Assembly (NCBI GenBank): GCA_015501075.1
Contig: JADNYJ010000005.1
Location: forward strand, 1-64,000
DNA from: Gymnopilus junonius
Taxonomy: Eukaryota; Basidiomycota; Agaricomycetes; Agaricales; Galerinaceae
DNA length: 64,000 bases
Direction: 5' to 3'
Part shown: piece by piece, positions 35,922 through 47,400 of the stretch
How the letters are laid out: each line of letters opens with the position of its first letter
Numbering within the stretch: position 1 is the stretch's first letter
Position numbers and translations under genes: made by a program
The notes under the pieces: model-generated
What the model was told of the DNA's origin: nothing
The model's input: only the letters and a program-made list of their open reading frames with translations
Databases searched by the model: none

Positions 35922-36461
35922 ATGCCGACAAGCCACAGGGGGTGCCTTTCGCCGGCTGAACATGTGCAGGTCCCATCCGACGGGAATGGGCCCGGCAGAA
36001 GACATGTCGCGACCTATTTTTGTTGTCCCTTTCGGGAGGCTAACTTCGAGCTTAGACCTGCTATAGGCCAGGTGGAGTCGACCAAATTGAGGGCGATGCA
36101 ACAAGTCCAACAACAAGAGCTAGATAATCAATGTCAATGGCATATTTCAGCACAATCGTTCAAGGAACGGACGCACGAGGGTCGTGTACAGGCCCTCACT
36201 TTCAGGATCCTAAAAGCCAATAAAGCCTGCGAGGCTAGCGGTGCAGATGCATCACCAGTGGAAAACCAAATGATCTCGTCTATATCGGCGTCGGTCGAGT
36301 TCGTCAACGTTGGTGGTTCAGAAACTGTAGGGCCGAACTTCAAAAAGAAAGAAGAAGACTATATGATGAGAGATAGTAGTGAAATCTATTACAGATCATC
36401 CATTTCGGTATGCGCAAATAGAAACACAGACAGAAGAGGCTTGCCGTCGAGCTCGAGGTAA
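35922..36461 (+). other. Open frame of 179 codons, divergent from the MFS gene, doubtful
   Basis: ATG-started frame ending at TAA 36461. The sequence is hydrophilic (QVESTKLRAMQQVQQQELDN, later ENQMISSISASVEFVNVGG), with no recognised domain and no relative in this window. It is longer than most chance frames nearby, so a small gene is possible, but codon composition gives no strong support. Confidence 0.2.
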
Positions 36462-36464
36462 TGA

Positions 36465-37280
36465 AGATTCAAGAAAAGGAGAGAAAAGGCTCTGGCAGCA
36501 AACGGTGGCACCGGAACACGTGCAGGAACGATAACGTCATCCGCACTTGTCATGGACCAAAATCTACCTAACCTCACTGCTTGTGCTTACCATTCCACAC
36601 CACAGTAAGGAGTTAAATGGGCACTTCATTAATGCTAGTTATGTTTTAGAAATGGTCAAACACAGTACCCAATTTGGAATTAGTTCCCAAATAAGGATCA
36701 GAACTTGTTACAAAAGACTTCAAATGGCATGGATTTGTATTGCATTGACATAGTAATCAGCGCAAGCTCATTAGAAAGGAGCTTGGTCGCGCGAACCATT
36801 GGTACACTATATAAAACCGGAATTTTGCATAACCAATCAAGCGTTGAACGTCCAACGAAAAAATCAGTAAAAAAATATCAAATATATGGAAGTATTGAAA
36901 ATAATATTGAAATGTGAAGAAAGCGCTCGTAACGAAAATATAGGAGCATGAGGAAAGCAAGTACCTACTAACAGAACAAATTCATAAATCAAGAGACAAA
37001 AAGGGGGAAAAAAAAGAAAAGAAGGATTAATCAAATCTAACCATCGAGTTGAGGAGTCTCGAGAAAGTCGTATCGCGTCGTGAGGATCGTCGGAGGAGTC
37101 ATATCGTATCGTAGTCGTAATCGTAGTCATGAGCGTCGAATAAATAAGCGTCGAGTCGAATAACTGCACCCTACCCAAAACCAAAGTCGAGACGACGGCG
37201 GTGGTAATGGTGCTGGTAACGGTCACGGCCGAAATACAATCTGAAGTGCACCTTGCACCTTGAACTTGAAACCCAGCCAA
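36465..37280. other. Intergenic, nothing recognised
   Basis: Unique sequence between the doubtful frame and the 3' end of the SAM-domain gene; A/T-rich at 36,600-37,030. The last 250 bp presumably include the 3' untranslated region of the SAM-domain gene. Confidence 0.4.
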
Positions 37281-37284
37281 ACGT

Positions 37285-40200
37285 TCACCGCCTCCCAACA
37301 CCCCTAGCCCCAGCTCCAGCAGCAGCGCCCACCCACCTCCTCCCAAGCACCCTCAACACCACAGCACACACTCCAAGGCTCATCAACACCACGTACCCAC
37401 CGCTCTGTCCCGCTAGAGCCGTCAGGTTCTTTAAGTTAAAGTTTAGGAGGTTGAGGATGCTTCCTCGTCTTCGAGTGGAAGTGGCGGTAGTACTAGCACT
37501 AGCATCACCATTCGACGATGTTGATGGACCCGAGGCAGAGGTAGGGCTTGATCCAGATGCTACCGATGTCGAAGAAGAAGCGGATGCCACGGAAGGAGCA
37601 CCAGGAACTCCGAACAAGGCAAGAGGGAGTGGGAAGAGACCCATAAACCGCCCAAGCATATAATCACGCTTGATAGCCCACGGAGAGGCAAGATAAGGCT
37701 TCGGACGCGTCGGATTAAGATCTTCCAGTTCCAACACTTCCGCATCACCTCCCTCGGATGGTCGTCCTTCAGGGCTTCAGGTACTTCATCCCTCACAGAG
37801 GTTTCAGCAGCGACTTGAGCTTGAACTTGAGCCCTAGCCAACGCCGCCTCCCTCTCTTCAACCACCCTCTCCTTCTCCTGAACCGCCCTCTCCCGCTCTT
37901 GAACGACCTTCTCCCTCCTCTCAACCTCCACCTCCCTCCTCTCCACATCTCCCTCCCTCCTTCTCACCATCTCCTCCCGCTCCGACAGCACCACCTCCCG
38001 TTGACCCATCTCCGCTACACGTTCGTCCAAGGCCCTCTTCAGAGACGTCATGTCAGCCTTATCATCAGCCAAGACGGCGTGCTGGCGTTGTACACTTTCT
38101 TCCCTGCTCTCCAAGGCCTTTTCCCGCACTGCGAGCTCGGATTCGCGTAGGTTGAGGTCGAGGATGTCTGCGAGGGCATGAGCGCGCGATGAGACCTCCT
38201 GGTCCTGGTCTTGTTCTGGCTCTTGGTCTTGATCATCACCTACATCGTCGATCTTAGCTGTATCTTCCTTCTCAGGGATATCCAGGGGCTTCACTACATC
38301 CTTTTCTTCCTTCTCCGGAACCGGCGGGGGCTCTCCCCCTCCTCCTCCATTTTGATCTCCTTAGCCTTCCCTTCAACGTCCTCCTTGACGTCCTCCTCAG
38401 CAGCAGGCACAGAAGGAGCAAGGGCAGGAGGAGGGTCAAAAAGACCCAAAATCCCAGCTCGTCTCGTTCCAGTACCAAAAATTTCCCTACCCGTCCCGAT
38501 AACGCTACCTCTATCCCTATTCGTCCCACCTGTAGCACGACCGGCCCTTCTTCCAATCTCAGGTGCATCTCTCGCAGTCGTACCAGTACCAGCACCTGCG
38601 TGCTTCGCCTTTGCATCAACCCCAAAGTGTGCATTGGACTGCAGATGCACAGAAGCCGACGCGGAAGCCGAAATTGACGCAGACCCCGACGAAGCATTTG
38701 AAATGGAAGAGAGATGCGCAGAACCAGAGGCGGCAGCGGCGTTGGAGGATATTCGCTTCACAGTCTCCCCAAGCTCCATCTCCCAAGCTTCCACGCCCGA
38801 TATCGGGGCGTAAGCGTGTGGGTGTCCTTTGTGGCTTCTTCTTTCACTTGCTGCTGCTGCTGCTCCTCCTCCGTCGTAAGCACCATTAGCGCGGAGGAGT
38901 TCCTCCACTGTCCTTTCTTCCTCTTCCTCTTCCTTCGCACCTCTTTCTCTCGTACACGATCTTCATCTTCCTCCCGTCCTTGATCATCATCATCAGATGT
39001 AGACGAAAGAGCAGGACCCTCAGTAGCAGTCTCCCAAGCCTCATTCTCCGTCTCCGTCGTCGTCGCGCTGCCTGCATCGCTCCCCCCAGCACGATCTCGA
39101 ATCGGGACTTGCAACCACCCACCACCACCTTCCCCACCCACGCTCTCCTCGTCCGCATCCGCACCCGTCGTTTCCTCTCCCCCTCCTCCCCTCCTGCGCC
39201 AACCCCAATAACCCTTCTCGGTCGCGGGTGATGCAACACCCCCTGGCCTACCACAGGCGGGTAAGGAAGCAGCCTTTGGTGGCCCTTACTACCGCCATGG
39301 CGGCCTTTAGCGGTTAACGAACCGTCCCCGCTGCCATTGGAATTGGATGGCGAGGCAGAGTTATGCTGCACGATGTACGTCTGCGAATGTGGGTCGGCAA
39401 AATGCGGGCTGGGTCCTGGAGTCAATCCAGGTGTAATAGTGGACGGAGTGGCTGCAGACGTAGAAGGCGAGACAGCGTTTCTGAACCCAAGTTCGTAATC
39501 CGCGGGAGGCGGGAGTTGGGTATATGCTTGGTTGTACGCCTGCTGTTGGAGATGGTGTGGGAGCTCGTGGTGTGGATGGACGTAGTGCCCATGAGGTTGG
39601 GTTGCATGCGCATACGCCAAACCTAGGGAAGAGTCGGGACTTGACGGTAGGGCATATTGTGTTCCTATAGTAAAGAGGATATGAAAGGATCGATATCAGA
39701 TATTGGACGCAAGACAATGATTGGATGGGGAAAAGAAAGGCAGACAGAAAGAAAAATTAGGAAGGAAATAAATTAACAGCATATCTTTATCTTCAGACTT
39801 CAGACACAGAGGAAGAATAGATGAACGACAACAGGAAGACAAAAAAAAAGACGTCAAGCAAGCAGGAAGATATAGAATGTACGGAAAGCAAGAAAATAAG
39901 GAGAGAAGAAATGGCAGAAACGAAAAGTAACGAAAAAGGAGAGAAACCCAGAGATGGAGGATAAATGAAAAATTAGTCTTTGACTGCAAATGGAAAAGAT
40001 TCACCGGCCCGCGAGAAAAAGCAAAAAAAAGCCAAAGTAATCGCAGTCGAAAAAAGTAGGCCGGAAGAAAGACAGAAAAAAAAATAGAAAGATATACACC
40101 AAAAATCAAAGATATGATCTCAGACGCCAGGGTCAAGGAAAAAGGCAAGGAAGCAAGGAACAACGAAGAGAAATGAATCATGGAGATCCGAGAAAGAAAT

Positions 40201-42386
40201 AAAGAAGGGAAGAAAAAAAGAGTGAGAAGAGTGAGAAGTCGAGGAAAGAAAGAAGGAAGATAAAAATTGGCCTCGAGCGTTAAGAGTCAAATTTCAAAAA
40301 GAGCGAAAGAAGAAACAAGAGCAATGAAAAAAAAAACAATAAATAACGAAAAAATACGCATGAAGATATAAGCAATGAATAAAACAGGCGAAACAGATAA
40401 AGAAAGCAGAAAAAAAGAAGGAAAGGGAAGCAGAAAAGAATGGATGAAAAAATAGATAAAAAAGCAAAGAATCAGAATCGAACACCCATCATCAGAACAA
40501 TGCAAAAGAACAAAAAAAAAGACAAATCTAAAAGAAACGAGCCAAAAAGAAAGAAAAAAAACGCGAACATACCAGTATGCATAGGCGTAACCCACCCTTG
40601 GCCTTGAGCTTGAGGTGGCGCACTAGAGGGAGGAAAAGGCAACAACCGCGCCTCCCTCCCATTCACATTCTTCCTCGCCAGCTGGGTGATCGTGTTATCT
40701 TTCTCTTCCAATTCTCGGGTTTCGGGCGTTGGCATGCCTGAACCTGGACTTGAACCTGGACCTAAACTTGAACTTGGACCTGGACCTGGGCCTGAAGCGG
40801 AAATGGCAGCGAAGGCGGTGGGAGAGATGGAAGCAGGAGGTAAACCTGACCCTGTGCCGTTGAACCCGAAGAGATCAGTCACAGCTGCGCGTTGCGGGAG
40901 CCTATGCTGCTGCTGCTGCTGCCCGTGTGCATGGGCATGGGCATGGATATGACCCTGCGCGGGGAGCTTAGTAGGCGTAGGCGACGCCGAAGCTCCCTGA
41001 GCCTGAGCACCATATCGCGTATGAAAAGATGGTTCTCCACGTCTCTTCACCGGGCTCCTACTCCCCCTCCTCTCTCTCTCCTCGCCAAAAGGAGACGACG
41101 AATACGCGCTATCAGCCGTACCCTCTTCGTCCATCCTCGATTCGAATTCGTCTACCATATCTCTGACTCTCCCACCGGTAGATGAGCTGGCACTGGAAAT
41201 ACTAGAAGCACTGGAATCGCTCGAGTCGCTCGCGAGACTCGAGTGTCTGCTCCTCCTCCCTGGACGGATGTGGATCCCATTTCGACGCGTGATGTTCGCA
41301 CCGCCGACGAAGGTGGTATTGAGAGGATTTTCATGATCGTTTTGGTTTTCATTTTGGTTTTCTTCTGGTTCATCGGCAAATGGGTAGTTGAATCCCTGAC
41401 TTGTTTGGGTCTGGTCTGAAGCAGTACTAGGACCGAATATTCGGCCGCGCATGACGCGTTGGCGGAGGGCGCGGGATGCGGAGAGGAGGGAGGAGCGTTG
41501 GGCTGCTGGAAGGCTGTGGGGAGGAAAGAAGAAGACAGGTCAGCGTGTGGTTTGGATGACAGATAAAACGATGGAACCGAAATGAAATGAAGGTGAAGGA
41601 AATATAAGGTCAACGAAAAAGGGTAAACTATCGTAGATAAGATGACAGGAAAGAACACGAATTACGGCACTAGTATAACATGAAACCAAACCAGAAGTCG
41701 AAACTTTACTGTAAAAAAAAGGAAACCCACTTCTCCAAGTCGGATTCTGCGAGCCTCATAAAAACACGTCCAGAAATTTGCCTTTCTTGAACATAGCCAA
41801 CAACACCACTTTCACCACTCGAGGCAAGGTACACCCCAAGCTGCGTCGGAGTCCACATTTTTGGATCTCCAGGCAGGTCAGGGTGGATAGCATTGTAATT
41901 AGCAGAGGGAAACGCCAACGCCGCAGATGGCATCGTCTCAGCACGGTCCCTCCGCCTCCTTGTGGGGGTATCATCTTCCAGATCTGCATCACCCCCAGAC
42001 GCAGACGGCGAATGCGTATGCGCATGAGTGGCAGTGGGTGGAGGGGGCAACGGCGCCGGAAAATCCGAAGTCAAACTCCTACTGTACCGATGCCTGCTCG
42101 GCTTGTGCACCTTCACCGGCGAGCGGGGAGGGTCGGTGGGAGACGGCGAGGACGGCACGTAATGGTGCATAGACATGGCCGAGGCCGATGTGGTGGAGGT
42201 GCTCCGGGATAGCAGAGCAGTGGAAGTCGTCTTGATCGCGTACGGATGGGCATTGGGCTGGTTTCGGGGTGGCTTAGTGGGCGAGTACAGGAAACCCGAG
42301 GAAGACCGGGTGGGGGACGGCGATGGCGGAGTTGGGGACGGAGAGGGAGAGGGGATCGGATACGATGCCGACGTCATTGCGGTCAT
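37285..42386 (-). CDS. Large SAM-domain, coiled-coil, single-membrane-helix protein; gene with apparent frameshifts
   Basis: Exon 1 (42386-41731) starts MTAMTSASYPIP and encodes a Pro/Ser-rich region and the start of a SAM-like domain (MWTPTQLGVYLASS, then YVQERQISGRVFMRLAESDL, about residues 175-219). Exon 2 (41513-40573) finishes it (LPAAQRSSLLSASRALRQRV) and continues with Ser/His/Gln-rich sequence. Intron 40572-39665 is long (908 nt). Exon 3 begins at 39664 (TQYALPSSPDSS). After about 39,290 the coding signal moves between frames: WLQVPIRDRAG with SSTSDDDDQGREED, then ELLRANGAYDGG with SGVEAWEMELGETVKRI, then a long charged coiled coil (about 38,280-37,790), then LVVLMSL-like hydrophobic segment (GGYVVLMSLGVCAVVL) near the stop at 37,285. 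At least three single-base frame changes fall near runs of G or C, suggesting sequence errors or recent decay. Overall type: membrane-tethered SAM-domain scaffold; partners unknown. Confidence 0.6.
39665..40572 (-). other. Long pyrimidine-rich intron of the SAM-domain gene
   Basis: 908 nt between donor GTATGT (40572) and acceptor CTATAG (39665), against about 50 nt for most introns here. For much of its length the plus strand is almost only A and G (runs such as GAAAGAAAAAAAGGAAAGGG-like blocks), so the transcript strand is C/U-rich. Confidence 0.7.
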
Positions 42387-42389
42387 TCA

Positions 42390-42690
42390 AATGGAGAGGG
42401 AGTCTTCAGAGGAAAGCAAGCAGCATCGTCGTCGTTGTCGATGTTGGAATCGCTTTGACAGGCGGCGAGGAACCAAGCGTCACGCCCTTCGTCATTCTCC
42501 CACGCTCCCAACCCTCTTGTGTTCCGCGACATGCATCGCGTCTTTCAGAGGCTCTCTTTTCTGAATGATACTTATCAGTTTGTCTCTTTGACATAGCCTC
42601 GCGTACCTACCTTCATCTATGCACACCGTCTCGGAACAAGGTACTGGACGGTGATGTAAAATTCTCGGACCCGACCCGCACAGTTTATCA
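42390..42690. other. Upstream region of the SAM-domain gene, nothing recognised
   Basis: Lies between the divergent SAM-domain gene and the APH-like relic 2; should contain the SAM-gene promoter. No TATA element or other site is convincing. Confidence 0.35.
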
Positions 42691-43540
42691 TGCCCGAGTC
42701 ATTACCTTACTTGGGAAGTTGACATTGTATACAGTACAACGTCCTGTTTGAGTTCATATTCGAAGACGGCGCAGCAAGCAGCCGATGAGCTCTTGGAATC
42801 GTACGCCGCCACCCTCACTTATCTCAAGCAGCACACTTCCATCCCCGTCCCAAGAGTATTCGCATGTTGCGGAAAGTCTGAAATGGGAAATGATATCGGA
42901 ACGTCGTATATGTTCATGGAACACCTTTCCGGGCATCCTATACTAGAAGACATGCAAGACGTTTCGGAATGGGAAGATGAAGAAGGGTACGCGTCGCTCC
43001 GAAAATGTGCAAAGAAATTCTATACGCAGCTAGCTTCTTTTATCATTCAATTGGGTCAGCATTCCTTTCTAATGAGAGTGGCATCTGGATTCAGTCCTAT
43101 TTTCTCTAGCTTCATTGCCGTTCGACAAGATCGGAAATCTCACAAAAAGGCCCCCCGGAACGTGGCCGAATCTACGAAGCATCGATATCGCTCAAAGGGA
43201 CTTTCAGTACCGCGGCGGAATATCACGCCGCCATCATATCTCTGAACGAAAAGTACGCTCCACTCCGAGACGCTGGTGATTTTCTACCTGCCATGCAGAA
43301 GAGTAGTCTTCTACAGCCTATATTCTTTCCGCCGCAATATGACAATAGGCCGTTCGTGATCAACCATGACGATCTGTCAAGTTCTAATATACTGGTACGA
43401 TCTACTATCGCTTCAATACTTCTTCAACGCATTGATTAGATATTCTGCCTCAGGTCGACGACGACTATAACACATTGCGTGTACCCGAGGATAGTTACCG
43501 AAAATTATTTACCACCATTCACCCAGCGTGAACTATAGCT
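42690..43540 (+). pseudogene. Aminoglycoside-phosphotransferase-like kinase relic 2
   Basis: Plus-strand APH-type fragment. The start reads YNVLFEFIFEDG in one frame, then a second frame carries ESYAATLTYLKQHTSIPVPR, GTSYMFMEHLSGHPI and KKFYTQLASFIIQL. A 56-nt intron (about 43,053-43,108, GTCAGC...TCTAG) leads to LPFDKIGNLTKRPPGTWP. Near 43,190 a further frame change leads to GTFSTAAEYHAAIISLNEKY and the catalytic loop VINHDDLSSSNIL, interrupted by an intron (about 43,394-43,453) and followed by VDDDYNTLRV. The HDD...N catalytic motif is preserved, but two frame changes and an incomplete N-terminus indicate a pseudogene (or sequence errors). Distinct from relic 1: its catalytic-loop sequence is different. 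Confidence 0.65.
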
Positions 43541-44431
43541 CGAATGTTTCCTTAATCCGGACATCGCGTCGCAGCATGCTCTTTGCAATGTCAATGCTGA
43601 TAGTGCATTAAAAGAAGTCGAAGTGAGAAAGACGTTGATGGTGGCTGCGTTGGATAGAGCCAACTTTGAGACGGCCTTGATCAATACATATTGATATCGC
43701 AACATGAATTTATTGGCAAAAAGTATGGGATTGGAGAGTCTAAGGGTACTAATCAATCAGACGACCTGGTTAAAGAACACTAATTGAGAGGTCGCTTCTT
43801 AACAACTGTAGTTCTTACCGCCTCCTGAGTATCTCGATTTTTCTGGACGCATGCGACGTTGAGGTATATAACAGCAGAGTCAATGAAGTTTCCTTCAACT
43901 TTTCTTTAACACTGTTCATGGAGTACATGTCAGGTTCGAAACACGACTTTTCGTTTATTCACACATTATCTAATCAAGTCATCAGTAAAAGATCGGGTTT
44001 GATGTATCGCAATACATGAGATTGCAGCCAATACAAGTCTGGAATTGGCATTCGCAGGTCACTGCCAAGGCGGCGGTGCTGGATGCACGGCGATGTAACT
44101 CTATAAATAGAGGGGTCTCCAATGTATTGACGGTATGGATTTCGCAGTCATTTTCGCATTGCGAAATCGGCTATGCGAGTCTCTGTACATAGAACAACGT
44201 GCATTGCTGCTACCTTGAGATTGGACTGCAGGGAACGTTGAAAATGTACATTGCTTACATAGTCAATGTGATGCTCCCACATTTTTCGCTGACGCCCAGA
44301 CATTGAAAAACCAAGCTCGTGGGAGGCTTACATGGAATTACAGGCTTTCTTGCCTTCGTGAATTGCATTATCAACTACGGTAATGTGACTGCATTGCATT
44401 CCAACCTCGAACGGCCAGGGGTGGTGTATTA

Positions 44432-47400
44432 TTACGGCACATCATATCCCAGGTCCTCTAACTCAGGGTCCATCTCTGTTCCATTGCCCTCTGGCCCAAA
44501 ATCCTCTTCTTCAGGATTATCCGACTCTCCCTCGTCCTCGTCCTCCTCACTGTCACTGTATATGGCTTGAGTCTTTGCAATACCGAAATCTTCCTCCTCG
44601 TCGTGAACTTCTTGATCTTCTTTATCGTTGCGCAATCCTGTGACTTCCACTTCTTCTGTTTCACTCTCCACCGCTGCGGCTTGATCCTCCGCTTCACTGG
44701 GAGGCTTAGATATGTCACGGTCAAGCCTATCTCGGTCCTTCTTGAAATAGTCAGTAGCCTGTCGTGTGGCCTTGTGACCCACGCCACCACCGCGGAATCG
44801 CATCATCATGTCCCGATCAGCAAACCTGCGCCAGGATGCCAGTAAGCAAAGACTCGAATAAAAGATGAAAGGGCACTTACATCCCAACATAATAGAGTTG
44901 CCAATCTTCATTCGGATTCTTTTCACCACGGGCAATGGGCGATGATGGAAGGTATTTCGTAGTAAGACCCCAATGAAAGGCCAGAATGAGGTGAACAGCT
45001 CTAATAATTTGAGCAGGGTCGATGAAACCGAAGGCGGCTTCGTCATTTCCGGGGACAAAGCCAAGGCGAATCAACCTTTTTGCCTTCCACCCAGCTTTTG
45101 GTGTCATGTCACATCCAAACCACCTTATGAATAGGAAGTCCATTCTTTGCAGTTCACGAGATTTTGACTTTGGACCTGTGTGCCTGATGTTGGCATGAAA
45201 GATGCCGAGAATGCGACCATACCAGTATGGGTGTGGATCGCTGTTATCTTCCTCATTTTCCGGTGAAAGTACCATAAAATCTGCATGCCCAGGTACACGA
45301 GGATTAAGGGAATCTTGATCGCGTCGCAGATCGTAGGTTGTATAATTGACTCGAACAATCTTGTGCCGGAAAATGGTATTGTTCTCGATGATCACTGATG
45401 TCGGTCCAAAGATGTGAAATTTAGTTCATCACCATCATACTTCAACCCAAGGAGTCGCGAGAGAAGGTGATTTTTCAGGCGCAGAAGGAAATCCTGGTGA
45501 CATGACCATTAACAGAGTGAAAAAAATAATAATCAGTCCTTACGTTGAGAGCCGGATCATTCCTACTTCCATCTAACCATCGAAGAAGAAATATCTTGTG
45601 ACGATCATCCTTGGTGATGTGGTATCGCTGCTCCGGTTGTGTAGCGGGTAATGTTTCTTCTTCGTCGAAGGGAACTGTGGCAGGTTCTGGAGGATTTTCG
45701 ATAGCAGCATGATCGACAGTCTTCTGCTGCTGGAGTAAATGCATATATCGCTCACGTCGTACTTGAATTCCTATCCCTAAAATGTGCTTGCCCTTGTGTA
45801 CCCGTCGATACATGCGTTTGACGCGCCGATGTTCAAATTCGCCCTAGATTGATAAGAATTAATACATGTCAGATAGCTTTATAAATGATAAGTGTAAATA
45901 CCGTTTGACTGCTATAGTTATCTGTCGTTCCGTACAGCCGAATCGCTTTTGCGTACCCGCCAAGTGCATGAAGCTTGACCGTGTTAAGCAGAAAGACACG
46001 TGGGCGACGAGTTGCTGTTGGTTTCGTCCCTGTCACTTTTTTCTTTTGCACAGCTGTGCTCTTCTTGGCATTGATAGCTGACTTGCGCCACCCTTTTGCA
46101 GCCTCCTCAGGAGGTAGGTCATAGGTAACGTGATTATTGCACATGTCCTTTTGGAATGTGCGCAAGTTTTCACCAAGACGCGTGGTGGATGTTTCAAGGT
46201 CCTTAACAGTCATCTCAGTGTGCAGGCAGAGCTTGGCCAGCGCATGCCAGGTCACTAATTCAAACAAGAGTTTTCGTACAATTGCATCTTCTTTCAGAGG
46301 AAATAATCCCTCAAAAACTGGAATTGCACACTAGTTGTGATGAGTCAGTAATGTCCCAAGCAGTATTAATTCAGTCTTACCTGGAGTAGATCTTCATAGT
46401 CTCGAGCCGCCATTTTCTTGAGAGATGAGGCATTCTTCCCAAAACGGCGTATGGTACCCCGGCCGAATGTTGGAATTTGGCGAAAGCTAACTATCATGAG
46501 TCAAGATATCAGCATATACAAGCTCAAGCTCACCGCTCGTTCATCTTTTGAATTCCATCTTCACCGATGGCATACAAGAGGCGCAGTAGATGCTTGAATG
46601 TTGCCATCCAAACACCAAGTTCGAATTCATGAAGCAGGTCGACCACAAATAGTTCGAAGTAATTCAATCCAAATTCGGACAGCCATTCCGAAAATGCATT
46701 CTGGAAGGCCATTATTCAGAACAGAAGATGGACTAATTAACAAAAAACATACTCGTGTTGGAACCAATGACTCTGGACCCAGGATATCAGTGACCCATTT
46801 ACTCCCTATGCCGGCGCCCTTCTCAAATATCAATTTGCATGCCAAATCCACTGCTTCTTGTCTAGTTTCATCATCGACCCGTTTCAATTTGATATGATCT
46901 TGCATATCTCGCTTTGAGCCAAGCATAGGAAACTTGGATTTGAGGACTAAACATCTGGGACATGCACATTGTGAAAGATACTTGATGCATGCCATTAAAA
47001 CCCTTGAACTATATCAGGGATGTCATGTAAGTTAGGCTTGAAAGACTTACTTCTCGACATAATCAGCTGAGTAAGTTACCAGTCAGAGAAGACCAAGGCG
47101 GTCAACCCCATCAGCGAGCTTCATTTCCAAGCCATGGATATATGCCTCGATGAAATCTTCATCCAGAATTAATAACCAGACTGCCTGTGCCAACTCGCGT
47201 CAGATATGTGTGAGCATCTCTGCTGAGGCTGGTTCATCGTACTGATTCATATACCACTCTTGAAAGCTGTCATCAAGCTTCATACCTATCAGTAATATAA
47301 AATTGACCTCGCATCAGATGATGACTTGCCTTTGGCATATATGCAAGATGATGTGCTGCAAAACTGGAGGGCTTCATGCGGTTGTATTTTGATTGGCCTC

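Noticed and set aside
37560..42564. Long plus-strand frames opposite the SAM-domain gene
   Set aside because: They are antisense shadows of low-complexity Ser/Glu/Arg codons; the minus strand carries the domain and splice signals.
44100..44120. TATAAATA near the left transposon end as a gene promoter
   Set aside because: No gene starts downstream on either strand at a sensible distance.
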